Source: Planctomycetaceae bacterium | Lineage (GTDB): Bacteria; Planctomycetota; Planctomycetia; Pirellulales; Thermoguttaceae | Direction: 5' to 3' | NCBI GenBank assembly: GCA_031266315.1 | Contig: JAISBG010000538.1 | Coordinates: forward strand, 1 to 5,441 | DNA: 5,441 nt | Shown here: piece by piece, positions 1-5,441 of the stretch | Numbering within the stretch: position 1 is the first letter of the stretch | Layout of the letters: every line of letters begins with the position of its first letter | Translations under genes and position numbers: made by a program | The notes under the pieces: model-generated | Told to the model about the DNA's origin: nothing | Database searches by the model: none | Seen by the model: the letters and a program-made list of their open reading frames with translations, nothing else

Positions 1-18
1 ATCGTCTTTCACTTTTTT

Positions 19-104
19 GTTGCGGAAAAGTCCAACGAATACAGGATTTCTTGTTTTATTATTTTTTACTTACTAACACTTTTAGTAAGACACTTTTCCG
101 CAAC
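19..104. repeat. Nested inverted repeat upstream of the truncated DUF1559 gene
   Basis: A perfect 13-bp inverted repeat has its left arm GTTGCGGAAAAGT at 19-31 and its exact reverse complement at 92-104. Inside it lies a second perfect 8-bp inverted repeat, CTTACTAA at 69-76 and TTAGTAAG at 82-89, with a 5-nt loop. The rest of the interior is AT-rich and has no coding signal. The structure ends about 35 bp before the point where DUF1559 homology begins abruptly. It could be the end of a small mobile element, or a weak terminator/operator for something left of the window. Its ends do not match the two large palindromic elements further right. The inverted repeats are directly visible; the role is unknown. 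Confidence 0.6.
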
Positions 105-160
105 GCTTATAATTATACACTCTTTTTCTGTTTGAATAGGCACGCGAAGCAGCAAGGAGA

Positions 161-1168
161 ATGCAGTGTATCAATCACCTGAAACAAATCGGGATTGCCG
201 TTCACAATTTCCATGACACAAAAGGAACATTGCCGCCAACCGGAACAGGTCCAACTTCGGTTTCCAGTTCTGCAATGGTTACTGTTGCTACACCCAATGA
301 TAGTTCGCAATATTTGCGGCTTTCACTTTGGGGGATCATTTACCCATACATTGAACAGAACGCCCTTTATCAAAAATTGGTTGATTATGGGCTTCAAAAG
401 TCGTTGAAGAATGATGACTTTTGGAACAATAACTCAGTTTTGACGGAAGAGGAGCGTAAAGGTTTCGGTTCTGTTCCGGTGTATCTCTGCCCGACACGAC
501 GAGGAGGAAGTCAATATTGTCCTGTTGACACTACTTTGAACGGACATGATTGGTACACCGGTTATTTGGGACCTCGTGGAGATTATGCGTTTATTTATGG
601 AGTTCCAAGTGATGCTCCTAATTCGTATTCCGACACGACATGCCACCAGTATTCGTTCAATAATTTTCACGACGCACAGGCATCGTATCAGCGAGGACCG
701 TTTCGGGCTCCATTAGTCGAAACAAATACATGGATGCCGCGTGACTCAATGGCGTGGATTCAGGACGGAACAAGTAATCAGATACTTTTTGGTGAAAAAC
801 ATATTCCCGAAACATTTCTTGATCGATGTGATACACCAACAATGGAAGGACGTTTTACCGCTGATTGTTCAATTTTGGTAATAGGAAATTGGGCATCGGT
901 CGCTTCTGCCCGAACATTTCATGCTTACAATAATTCTGTTGGAACATTGGTCAACAATATTCACTACGGAGAAATTAATGCAACCTATCCGGAAACCAGT
1001 ACTAGTCCCGGAGGCTTATGGCACTATTCTTTTGGAGGTTATCATCCTGATATTTGTAATTTTGTTTTGGGAGACGGCTCCGTTCGTTCACTGCCATTGA
1101 CAACTCCTTACCAGACAATCGGTAAATTAGGACATGTTTCCGATGGTACAACCGTTACATTGCCTTAA
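161..1168 (+). CDS. DUF1559 / H-X9-DG pilin-like protein, N-terminally truncated (probable pseudogene)
   Basis: This is a DUF1559 (SBP_bac_10, PF07596) protein, a planctomycete family of pseudopilin-like surface or secreted proteins of unknown exact role. Visible family landmarks are the opening [19 protein letters not shown] (residues 1-19), [10 protein letters not shown] (57-66), the LCPTRR segment (109-114), [14 protein letters not shown] (200-213) and an exact H-X9-DG motif, H295 to D305-G306. The C-terminus looks natural and is followed by tandem in-frame TAA codons (1166-1171). The oddity is the front. Normal members begin with a prepilin leader and a hydrophobic helix of about 35 residues, then [10 protein letters not shown]. 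Here codons for AREAARR (140-160) precede Met1 in frame, but a TAG at 137-139 closes the frame and no prepilin helix is readable upstream in any frame. The AAGGAGA just before the ATG is part of that conserved coding sequence and sits too close to be a ribosome site. The protein would lack its export signal, so I read this as a 5'-truncated remnant, though the remaining 335 codons are intact. Family assignment is very secure; loss of function is inferred. Confidence 0.9.
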   Translation: MQCINHLKQIGIAVHNFHDTKGTLPPTGTGPTSVSSSAMVTVATPNDSSQYLRLSLWGIIYPYIEQNALYQKLVDYGLQKSLKNDDFWNNNSVLTEEERKGFGSVPVYLCPTRRGGSQYCPVDTTLNGHDWYTGYLGPRGDYAFIYGVPSDAPNSYSDTTCHQYSFNNFHDAQASYQRGPFRAPLVETNTWMPRDSMAWIQDGTSNQILFGEKHIPETFLDRCDTPTMEGRFTADCSILVIGNWASVASARTFHAYNNSVGTLVNNIHYGEINATYPETSTSPGGLWHYSFGGYHPDICNFVLGDGSVRSLPLTTPYQTIGKLGHVSDGTTVTLP

Positions 1169-1401
1169 TAACTCCAGTTCCGCTCCGTAGTTAAACAGTA
1201 ACCGTTAGGATGAAAGTCAAGGTGAAGTGTTTATTTATGATTTTTAGTCCGTAGGACTTTAACGTGGATAACTCCGTGCAAGTGGAACGCAGCACGGGGT
1301 TATCCATGTTAAAGTCCCACGGACTTAGGAATCAAATATCTTCACCGTGACTTTTCGTGAACGGTTACTTTTTAATTACGGTGCGTAACATGAGTAAATT
1401 A
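1165..1401. mobile_element. Palindromic MITE-like element, copy 1
   Basis: This 237-bp stretch is almost entirely self-complementary. The outer 28 nt (1165-1192 against 1374-1401) pair at 20 of 28 positions. The pairing continues through a perfect 10-bp block (AGTAACCGTT 1197-1206 / 1360-1369), a 14-of-15 block (1213-1227 / 1340-1354), and a long inner stem (1238-1279 / 1292-1334) around a 12-nt loop at 1280-1291. Each inner arm contains its own mini-hairpin, GTCC-N3-GGAC, at 1247-1257 and 1314-1324. The right end carries GTGCGTAACATGAGT (1381-1395), shared with two other sites in the window. The element lies between converging genes, and its left end covers the TAA of the DUF1559 gene. A T5 run (1369-1373) follows the main + strand stem, so it may also act as a terminator. 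There is no coding capacity, and no target duplication could be identified. Confidence 0.75.
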
Positions 1402-1457
1402 TCGTAATTTATAATTATTGTAATTATTCAGTGTAATTTTTTCACCCATTTGTCCGT

Positions 1458-3131
1458 TTATTTATTTCGTTTCGTTTTTGCTCCGAAAATCGAACGCCAT
1501 AGCCGATAACCGCCGCTCAAATTATAAGCGTCAAAATTATTCTGTACTAAAATTCGTGTTGCCGCATAACTGCGAACACCGCTCTGGCACATAACATAAA
1601 TCTTTTTCGTTTTGTCAAGTTCGTTAAGCCGCCCACGCAATTCGTCAACAGGAATATTGATAAAACTGCCAATAGCCCCGTTGTCAAACTCAACCAGCGT
1701 GCGTACATCCAGCAATATAACATCGTCCGATTTTTGTAACTCCGCAATATCGTGCCAATGAAATATTTTGACTTTGCCCGTGAGAATATTTTCGATGACA
1801 AATCCAGCCATATTAACGGGGTCTTTGGCAGACGAATAAGGCGGTGCGTAACATAATTCAAACTTTGCAAGATCATACGCGGTCATTTTCCCGTGAATCG
1901 CCGCCGCAATCACATCACAACGTTTGTCAACTCCACCGTAACCAACAATTTGAGCCCCAAACAATTTTCCTGTTTTGCGTTCAAAAATGACTTTGATCAA
2001 CATATTTGTTGCGCCGGGATAATAACCGGCGTGATCGGTTGACCAGAGAAACACTTTTTCGTAATTCAACTCATTCTTTTTTGCAACAGTTTCATTGATT
2101 CCTGTTGACGCAACCGTCATGTCAAACACACGCAAAATCGCGGAACTTTGTGTACCGAAATACCGCGAATCAATTCCGCAAATTTGGTCTGCGGCAATAC
2201 GTCCTTGTTTATTGGCAGGACCGGCAAGCGGAATATAATCCGGTTGTTCCGTAACATAATTAACCGCCGACACCGCATCGCCAATCGCATAAATATTAGG
2301 ATCAGATGTTTGCATTGTTTCCGAAACGACAATCGCCCCACACGAAGTGAGATTGAGTCCGGCGTTTTGGGCAAGCGAACTGTCCGGTTGAACTCCGGCT
2401 GCAACAATAATCATGTCTGTAACAATTTCTCCGTCCAAATTAAGTGCAACATTTAATCGGTCGCCTTGTTTTGTGAACGATTGTACTTCGTGATTCAGCA
2501 ACAACCTGACGCCCTTGCTTTCAATATGACGGTGGACATCACAAGCCATGTCGTAATCAAGAGTTGTCAGCACATAATTGTTACGTTGCACAATCACAAC
2601 TTCCAAACCTGCACGGTGCAAATTTTCCGCCATCTCAAGACCGGTATAACCGCCGCCGATAATAACTGCGTGTTGCGGTTTTTTTGTGTCAAGAAATTCT
2701 TTAACGCGATACGTATCAGAAATATTTCTGATCGTAAAAGTGTGTTCAGACTGAAATTGGTCGGGACAAATTGGTTTTGCTCCGGGTGAAAGAATCAATT
2801 TATCATAACCTTCGGTGTAAATTTCATTGGTCTGACCATTTTTAACAGACACTGTTTTAGCGTTGCAATTAATAGCAACAACTTCATGACAAACCCGAAC
2901 ATCAATATTATAACGTAATTTGAAAGATTGCGGTGTTTGCAATATCAGAGCCGATTTTTCTGTAATTTCCCCGCCGATGTAATACGGAAGTCCACAGTTG
3001 GCGAATGAGATAAATTCATCGCGTTCAAACATAATGATTTCCGCTGATTCCGAAAGTCTGCGAAGCCTAGCCGCCGCAGACGCTCCACCGGCAACACCGC
3101 CAACAATCAGAATTTTTTGGATTTGTTTCAT
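1458..3131 (-). CDS. CoA-disulfide / persulfide reductase with C-terminal rhodanese domain
   Basis: This is a flavoprotein of the CoADR-RHD type. Characterised relatives (Bacillus anthracis CoADR-RHD, Shewanella loihica Npsr) use NAD(P)H to reduce CoA disulfide, CoA persulfide or polysulfide; the enzyme is expected in the cytosol. The FAD-binding start is GGVAGG (11-16), with Glu36 closing the second strand. The redox Cys46 lies in SFANCGLPYYIGG, the single-cysteine signature of this subgroup. The NAD(P)H site is GGGYTGLE (159-166), and the second FAD motif is IYAIGDA (280-286). The dimerisation domain carries YAPPYSSAKDPVNMAGF (428-444), including the conserved tyrosines. The rhodanese domain covers about 460-557, with DVR (475-477) and active-site loop CQSGVRS (Cys515). 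The usual GHI of rhodaneses is GAI here. At 557 residues it is near the usual fusion length of about 550-570. The ATG is supported by AGGAA (3137-3141 on the complement) 5 nt upstream. It appears monocistronic: element copy 2 begins 57 bp upstream, and it converges on the DUF1559 gene. Exact substrate preference cannot be read from the sequence. Confidence 0.95.
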   Translation of the reverse strand: MKQIQKILIVGGVAGGASAAARLRRLSESAEIIMFERDEFISFANCGLPYYIGGEITEKSALILQTPQSFKLRYNIDVRVCHEVVAINCNAKTVSVKNGQTNEIYTEGYDKLILSPGAKPICPDQFQSEHTFTIRNISDTYRVKEFLDTKKPQHAVIIGGGYTGLEMAENLHRAGLEVVIVQRNNYVLTTLDYDMACDVHRHIESKGVRLLLNHEVQSFTKQGDRLNVALNLDGEIVTDMIIVAAGVQPDSSLAQNAGLNLTSCGAIVVSETMQTSDPNIYAIGDAVSAVNYVTEQPDYIPLAGPANKQGRIAADQICGIDSRYFGTQSSAILRVFDMTVASTGINETVAKKNELNYEKVFLWSTDHAGYYPGATNMLIKVIFERKTGKLFGAQIVGYGGVDKRCDVIAAAIHGKMTAYDLAKFELCYAPPYSSAKDPVNMAGFVIENILTGKVKIFHWHDIAELQKSDDVILLDVRTLVEFDNGAIGSFINIPVDELRGRLNELDKTKKIYVMCQSGVRSYAATRILVQNNFDAYNLSGGYRLWRSIFGAKTKRNK

Positions 3132-3188
3132 CTATATTCCTGTAATATTAAGTATTACTATTTATTGTTCTATTTAATGCAACAATTT

Positions 3189-3547
3189 ATGTTAATAACT
3201 GATGCTACGCACGAGATGGAGTATTTTGGTAACGGTTTTGTCGAAGGATTATCAACCCCGCAGGGGTGTGATGTGCATAACCGGCGGTGGAGCGAAGCGC
3301 AACCGCCGGACTATCGCCACACACTATCAAAAGTCCCGCAGGGACGAGATTATTAAATATCGAGCAATCTCATAAAATAATCTCGCCCTTGCAGGGCTTT
3401 GTTGTTGGGGGCTTTTGAATCCGGTGGTTGCGCTTCGCTACACCGCCGGTTATGCACATCACGCCCCATGCGGGGCTAAGGAAAATATTTTTTGACGAAT
3501 TCATTATGTCCTTGCCGACTATCGTGCGTAACATGAGTTAATAACAT
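3189..3547. mobile_element. Palindromic MITE-like element, copy 2
   Basis: This 359-bp element fills most of the gap between the two minus-strand genes. Its ends are 26-bp imperfect terminal inverted repeats (3189-3214 and 3522-3547) matching at 23 of 26 positions. The right one includes GTGCGTAACATGAGT (3524-3538). Inside, arms of about 100 bp (3256-3354 and 3376-3476) are near reverse complements, closing on CGAGATTATT / AATAATCTCG around a 21-nt loop. Each arm consists of three smaller hairpins. On the left they are CCCCGCAGGGG (3256-3266), CCGGCGGT/ACCGCCGG (3281-3309) and GTCCCGCAGGGAC (3333-3345). On the right the mirror images are 3385-3397, 3421-3449 and 3463-3476. There is no credible coding frame. 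The right end lies 6 bp from the stop codon of the 325-residue gene; the left end is 57 bp before the reductase start. No clear target-site duplication is visible. Confidence 0.85.
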
Positions 3548-3553
3548 GTTCTT

Positions 3554-4531
3554 TCATGGATTTTCGTACATTAAAGGACGTTCCAAAGCCGAATCAATTG
3601 TTTCCCAAATGATTGTTGGCGGTTTCGGTTTGTTTTTTTCAACCGGATTGGTTTTGTCTTGCGGCGACGGAACAACCTGTTTGGGTTCCTGATACGCATT
3701 GGCATAAGCAGGAGTCGGCTGACTCGGCTGCGCAACAGGAACATTCAACATCGGAACCGTTTTTTGCGGCGCAAATATCGCTAACTGATTATTGTTCTGA
3801 CCGTCCGATTGCCAATATTCTTTTTCAAGCGAAGGAGGAACAATCGGTAAAAAAGCCGTTTCGGAATTACTCGCCGATTTCTTCTGAATAATATTTTCCG
3901 TTGTTTTTGTAGCAATATTATTGGAAACCGGAGGCAATTGTTCGGATGTTATCGAATTTTTTGTATCTTCCCATTCAGGATATGTTGTTTTAGAAGACGG
4001 CAAAGGTAAAACAGTTGGAGCGGAATAGGCAGACTGTTTCGGTTCCGGCTGCTTTGGCTCTAATTGTTTCGGTTTTGATTGTTTTGGTTCCGGCTGTTTG
4101 GGCTCCGGTTGTTTCGGTTTTTCATTCTTTTCCGATTCTTTTACGGTTGCTTTCGGTTTATCAGGTTTCGATTCCATGAGGAAGGCATCCGGTTTTTTTT
4201 CAAACGTTTGAGAATTTTTTTCTTTCTCTTTGGGTGGTTCCTGTAACAGATCAGGTTGAATCGGTTTATTGACCTTCGACGTTTTTACGGGAATTGCCGG
4301 AACAGACGGCGGCGAAAAATTTTCTTTTCCGTTCTGATTTTGCGGAAGAGACGGCAATCGCATTGAATCGGTTTTATCACTCTTCAACACCGGCGGTTCA
4401 GAAGATACCGCTGTAACTTCTTTCCCGGATTCATAGAATGTTCCGCGAACCTGAGGATAGTACGTTAAATTGATTCCCAAACAGAGAATCAATAAAAAAA
4501 CAGAAAATAAAATTCCCGGTTGAAACGGCAT
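3554..4531 (-). CDS. Single-span membrane protein with Pro/Lys/Gln-rich extended region, function unknown
   Basis: I do not recognise this 325-residue protein as a named family. The N-terminus is one hydrophobic segment (about residues 7-24, ILFSVFLLILCLGINLTY) with no charged residue before it. No signal-peptidase site or proper lipobox is evident: Cys17 is preceded by Leu, not Gly/Ala/Ser. From about residue 40 to the end the chain is low-complexity, rich in Pro, Lys, Gln, Glu and Ser, and probably extended and unfolded. Residues 137-166 are six tandem pentapeptides of the form xEPKQ. The plan resembles the TonB membrane anchor plus Pro/Lys/Glu spacer, but there is no TonB C-terminal domain, only a short tail ending ALERPLMYENP. 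The ATG at 4531 is the only one after an in-frame TGA (4586-4588), and its membrane segment follows directly. No Shine-Dalgarno sequence is visible. Codon pattern and length support a real gene; an envelope-spanning or scaffold role is only inferred. It runs in the same direction as the reductase but is separated from it by element copy 2, so a shared transcript is doubtful. Confidence 0.75.
   Translation of the reverse strand: MPFQPGILFSVFLLILCLGINLTYYPQVRGTFYESGKEVTAVSSEPPVLKSDKTDSMRLPSLPQNQNGKENFSPPSVPAIPVKTSKVNKPIQPDLLQEPPKEKEKNSQTFEKKPDAFLMESKPDKPKATVKESEKNEKPKQPEPKQPEPKQSKPKQLEPKQPEPKQSAYSAPTVLPLPSSKTTYPEWEDTKNSITSEQLPPVSNNIATKTTENIIQKKSASNSETAFLPIVPPSLEKEYWQSDGQNNNQLAIFAPQKTVPMLNVPVAQPSQPTPAYANAYQEPKQVVPSPQDKTNPVEKNKPKPPTIIWETIDSALERPLMYENP
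4034..4123 (-). repeat. Six-unit 15-bp tandem repeat coding for xEPKQ pentapeptides
   Basis: Inside the 325-residue gene, residues 137-166 read EKPKQ, PEPKQ, PEPKQ, SKPKQ, LEPKQ, PEPKQ. The DNA repeats with a 15-bp period; on the + strand its core looks like TGTTTCGGTTCCGGC with scattered third-position and first-position changes. An in-frame repeat of this kind can gain or lose units without shifting the frame, so length variation between strains is likely. This is a feature of the gene, not a separate element. Confidence 0.85.
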
Positions 4532-4960
4532 TATATGACAAATTGTATAACAAATAGGGGGAATAAATAAAATGAAACAAGTTTTTCAAGTTTGAAATCA
4601 TATAAGGAAACATACAACTTGCTCTTTACAAAGTCAAATGTTTTTTCTTTTTCTACATTCTTTTTCCAATATTTTATTGTAAAAATTACCAGAAAAAGCA
4701 ATCAGGTAAAATTTAACGAAGTTTAGGCAAAAGAATGAAAATAAAAGATAAATGAGAATAACGATAACGACGGCATTATGGACAGTTGGCGGGCTAAAAA
4801 TTTTCACCCTTATATCCTTGCTCGGTAATTCGTCAATCGTTTTGGAAAAGAGACCGTTATATTGTGTAAGTTATAAAATTGGTATTTTTTGACGATTCAC
4901 TAGGCTTTTACTGTTACGTAAAAATCAATCTGGATGTAACCTCATTTTCAACCCGAAAAG
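4532..4960. other. AT-rich intergenic stretch with no convincing gene
   Basis: This is the upstream region of the 325-residue gene and must hold its promoter, but I could not pick a convincing -35/-10 pair. A 46-codon open frame on the + strand (4752-4892) lacks a ribosome site and is discussed as a weak candidate only. At 4883-4895 the 13-mer TATTTTTTGACGA repeats one found inside element copy 2 (3486-3498). Shortly after, at 4908-4919, ACTGTTACGTAA loosely resembles the inward-reading element end ACTCATGTTACGCA. This may be the decayed left end of a third element. Confidence 0.4.
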
Positions 4961-5102
4961 AGGTGGGCAATCCGCCCGCTGGGCGGTTGCGCCGGTTGAG
5001 TCTGTAATTCTTCAAAACGGAAGGCAATACAATTTGCCGTTGTGAATCTGGTTCACTGTCGGCTAACGCCGACGCGACCTTTCAGCGAAAGGTCGCCCAC
5101 CT
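4961..5102. repeat. Multi-hairpin structured block enclosed by an 8-bp stem
   Basis: The outer stem is AGGTGGGC (4961-4968) pairing with GCCCACCT (5095-5102). Inside, in order, lie: GCAA(T)CCGCCC / GGGCGGTTGC (4967-4990, 10 bp with one bulge and a 3-nt loop); ACGG/CCGT or GGCAA/TTGCC (5017-5040); GTGAA/TTCAC (5042-5056); GTCGGC/GCCGAC with a TAAC loop (5058-5073); and a perfect 9-bp GCGACCTTT/AAAGGTCGC (5074-5096). The arms compete by one or two bases with the outer stem. The block is distinctly more GC-rich than its surroundings and has no open frame. Either strand could fold, so this may be an RNA or simply a palindromic dispersed repeat. It may be the interior of element copy 3, whose right end lies at 5235. 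Confidence 0.55.
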
Positions 5103-5213
5103 TATAATTGCCTATGAAATATTACCTATTATTTACTATTCCGGTGGGAAACACCTAATCTGGTAGAATCAGGGATTCTCTATTTTGATTAAATTCCAAT
5201 GTTGATGTATGTT

Positions 5214-5253
5214 TTGCCGGCTTTTTTACTTATGGTGCGTAACATGAGTTAAT
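5214..5253 (+). repeat. Third copy of the element right end (GTGCGTAACATGAGTTAAT)
   Basis: The 19 nt at 5235-5253 are identical to 3524-3542 in element copy 2, and the first 15 are also identical to 1381-1395 in copy 1. Upstream, TTGCCGGCT (5214-5222) matches TTGCCGACT (3512-3520) of copy 2 at 8 of 9 positions, although the spacing to the 19-mer is larger here. This marks the right end of a third family member. Its left end is not certain; a degenerate candidate lies near 4904-4920, which would place the hairpin block at 4961-5102 inside the element. Confidence 0.75.
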
Positions 5254-5441
5254 TATTCTACCCGATCTGCCTATTTTTCAGCAAGACGAAAAAAATTTTT
5301 CTAAAAAATATTTTCCCACCAAACCCTGAAAATTACGGTATTTTCATCATTTTTTACTCTCTGCACAAAAAAATTCCGAAAAAAATTTCCGCACCCCTAT
5401 TGCAATGTAATCTATTTTTCGATAATATAGAAACAGTTTAA
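5254..5441 (+). other. AT-rich terminal stretch with several A-tracts, no gene
   Basis: No open frame of note is visible. A-runs of six or seven occur at 5289-5295, 5303-5308, 5367-5373 and 5379-5385; the last two sit in a short tandem repeat of AAAAAAATTCCG type. Such DNA is often bent and found ahead of promoters. It most likely forms the upstream region of a gene beginning just beyond the window. Confidence 0.4.
5400..5428 (+). promoter_or_regulatory. Candidate sigma-70 type promoter reading out of the window
   Basis: TTGCAA (5400-5405) is followed after 17 nt by TAATAT (5423-5428); an alternative -10 is GATAAT (5421-5426) at 15-nt spacing. The A-tract DNA just upstream could act as an UP-like element. 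In such AT-rich sequence similar matches arise by chance, and the gene it would serve is outside the window. Confidence 0.3.

Noticed and set aside
151..161. AAGGAGA as a ribosome-binding site for the ATG at 161
   Set aside because: It is only about one base from the ATG and is the coding sequence for the conserved AARR residues of the family.
113..310. A 65-codon minus-strand frame at the start of the DUF1559 gene
   Set aside because: Antisense to the conserved MQCINHLKQ region of a recognised family.
1165..1401. Interpretation of the elements as integron attC sites, since they are palindromic and lie just after stop codons
   Set aside because: They are larger than usual attC sites, lack recognisable RYYYAAC/GTTRRRY core pairs, and no integrase or cassette array is visible.
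2148..2789. Two + strand open frames (2148-2456 and 2466-2789) opposite the reductase gene
   Set aside because: They are antisense shadows of a strongly conserved flavoprotein coding sequence; their translations show no family features.
3117..3356. A 79-codon + strand open frame
   Set aside because: It runs from the reductase start through the left arm of element copy 2; the composition reflects the palindromic hairpins, not a protein.
3189..3547. CRISPR array, because short hairpin repeats recur
   Set aside because: The repeats are mirror-image arms of one palindrome with no regular spacing and no unique spacers; no cas gene is present.
3613..3891. A 92-codon + strand open frame
   Set aside because: Antisense to the 325-residue gene, without ribosome site or recognisable content.
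4431..4613. A 60-codon minus-strand frame overlapping the start of the 325-residue gene
   Set aside because: Low-complexity AT-driven translation in another frame, no ribosome site; the main frame has a clear membrane segment at its start.
4961..5102. tRNA gene, because of a cloverleaf-like arrangement
   Set aside because: No CCA end, no T-loop GTTC-A pattern in place, wrong stem lengths and 142-nt size.

Overview
The window looks like a piece of a planctomycete chromosome. The main evidence is the first gene, a DUF1559 (SBP_bac_10) protein with the H-X9-DG signature; this pilin-like family is greatly expanded in Planctomycetes. The intergenic DNA is AT-rich and Shine-Dalgarno signals are weak, which fits a lower-GC member of the phylum. 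That placement is inference: no rRNA or other strong marker is present.

Layout: 1-160 holds a nested inverted repeat and no gene. 161-1168 (+) is the DUF1559 gene, which has lost the prepilin N-terminus; homology starts at 140, directly after an in-frame TAG at 137-139. 1165-1401 is a palindromic, MITE-like element (copy 1) in the gap between two converging genes. 1458-3131 (-) encodes a 557-residue CoA-disulfide/persulfide reductase with a C-terminal rhodanese domain. 3189-3547 is a second, larger palindromic element (copy 2) with 26-bp imperfect terminal inverted repeats. 3554-4531 (-) encodes a 325-residue single-span membrane protein rich in Pro, Lys and Gln, with a tandem xEPKQ repeat. 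4532-5441 has no convincing gene. It holds a multi-hairpin structured block (4961-5102), a third copy of the shared element end (5235-5253), and an AT-rich end with a possible promoter reading out of the window.

The most unusual signal is a dispersed palindromic repeat family. The 15-mer GTGCGTAACATGAGT occurs three times in 5.4 kb (1381, 3524, 5235), always on the + strand, at the right-hand end of a structured block. Copies 1 and 2 carry a diverged inverted copy at their left ends. Their interiors are long near-palindromes built from smaller hairpins. Both copies touch or nearly touch a stop codon. No transposase is visible, so these would be non-autonomous elements.

The three protein genes show no clear functional link. 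The reductase probably acts alone in low-molecular-weight thiol/persulfide chemistry. The other two are a pilin-like surface protein (probably broken) and an envelope protein of unknown role. I found no tRNA, rRNA, CRISPR array, transposase or defence gene.
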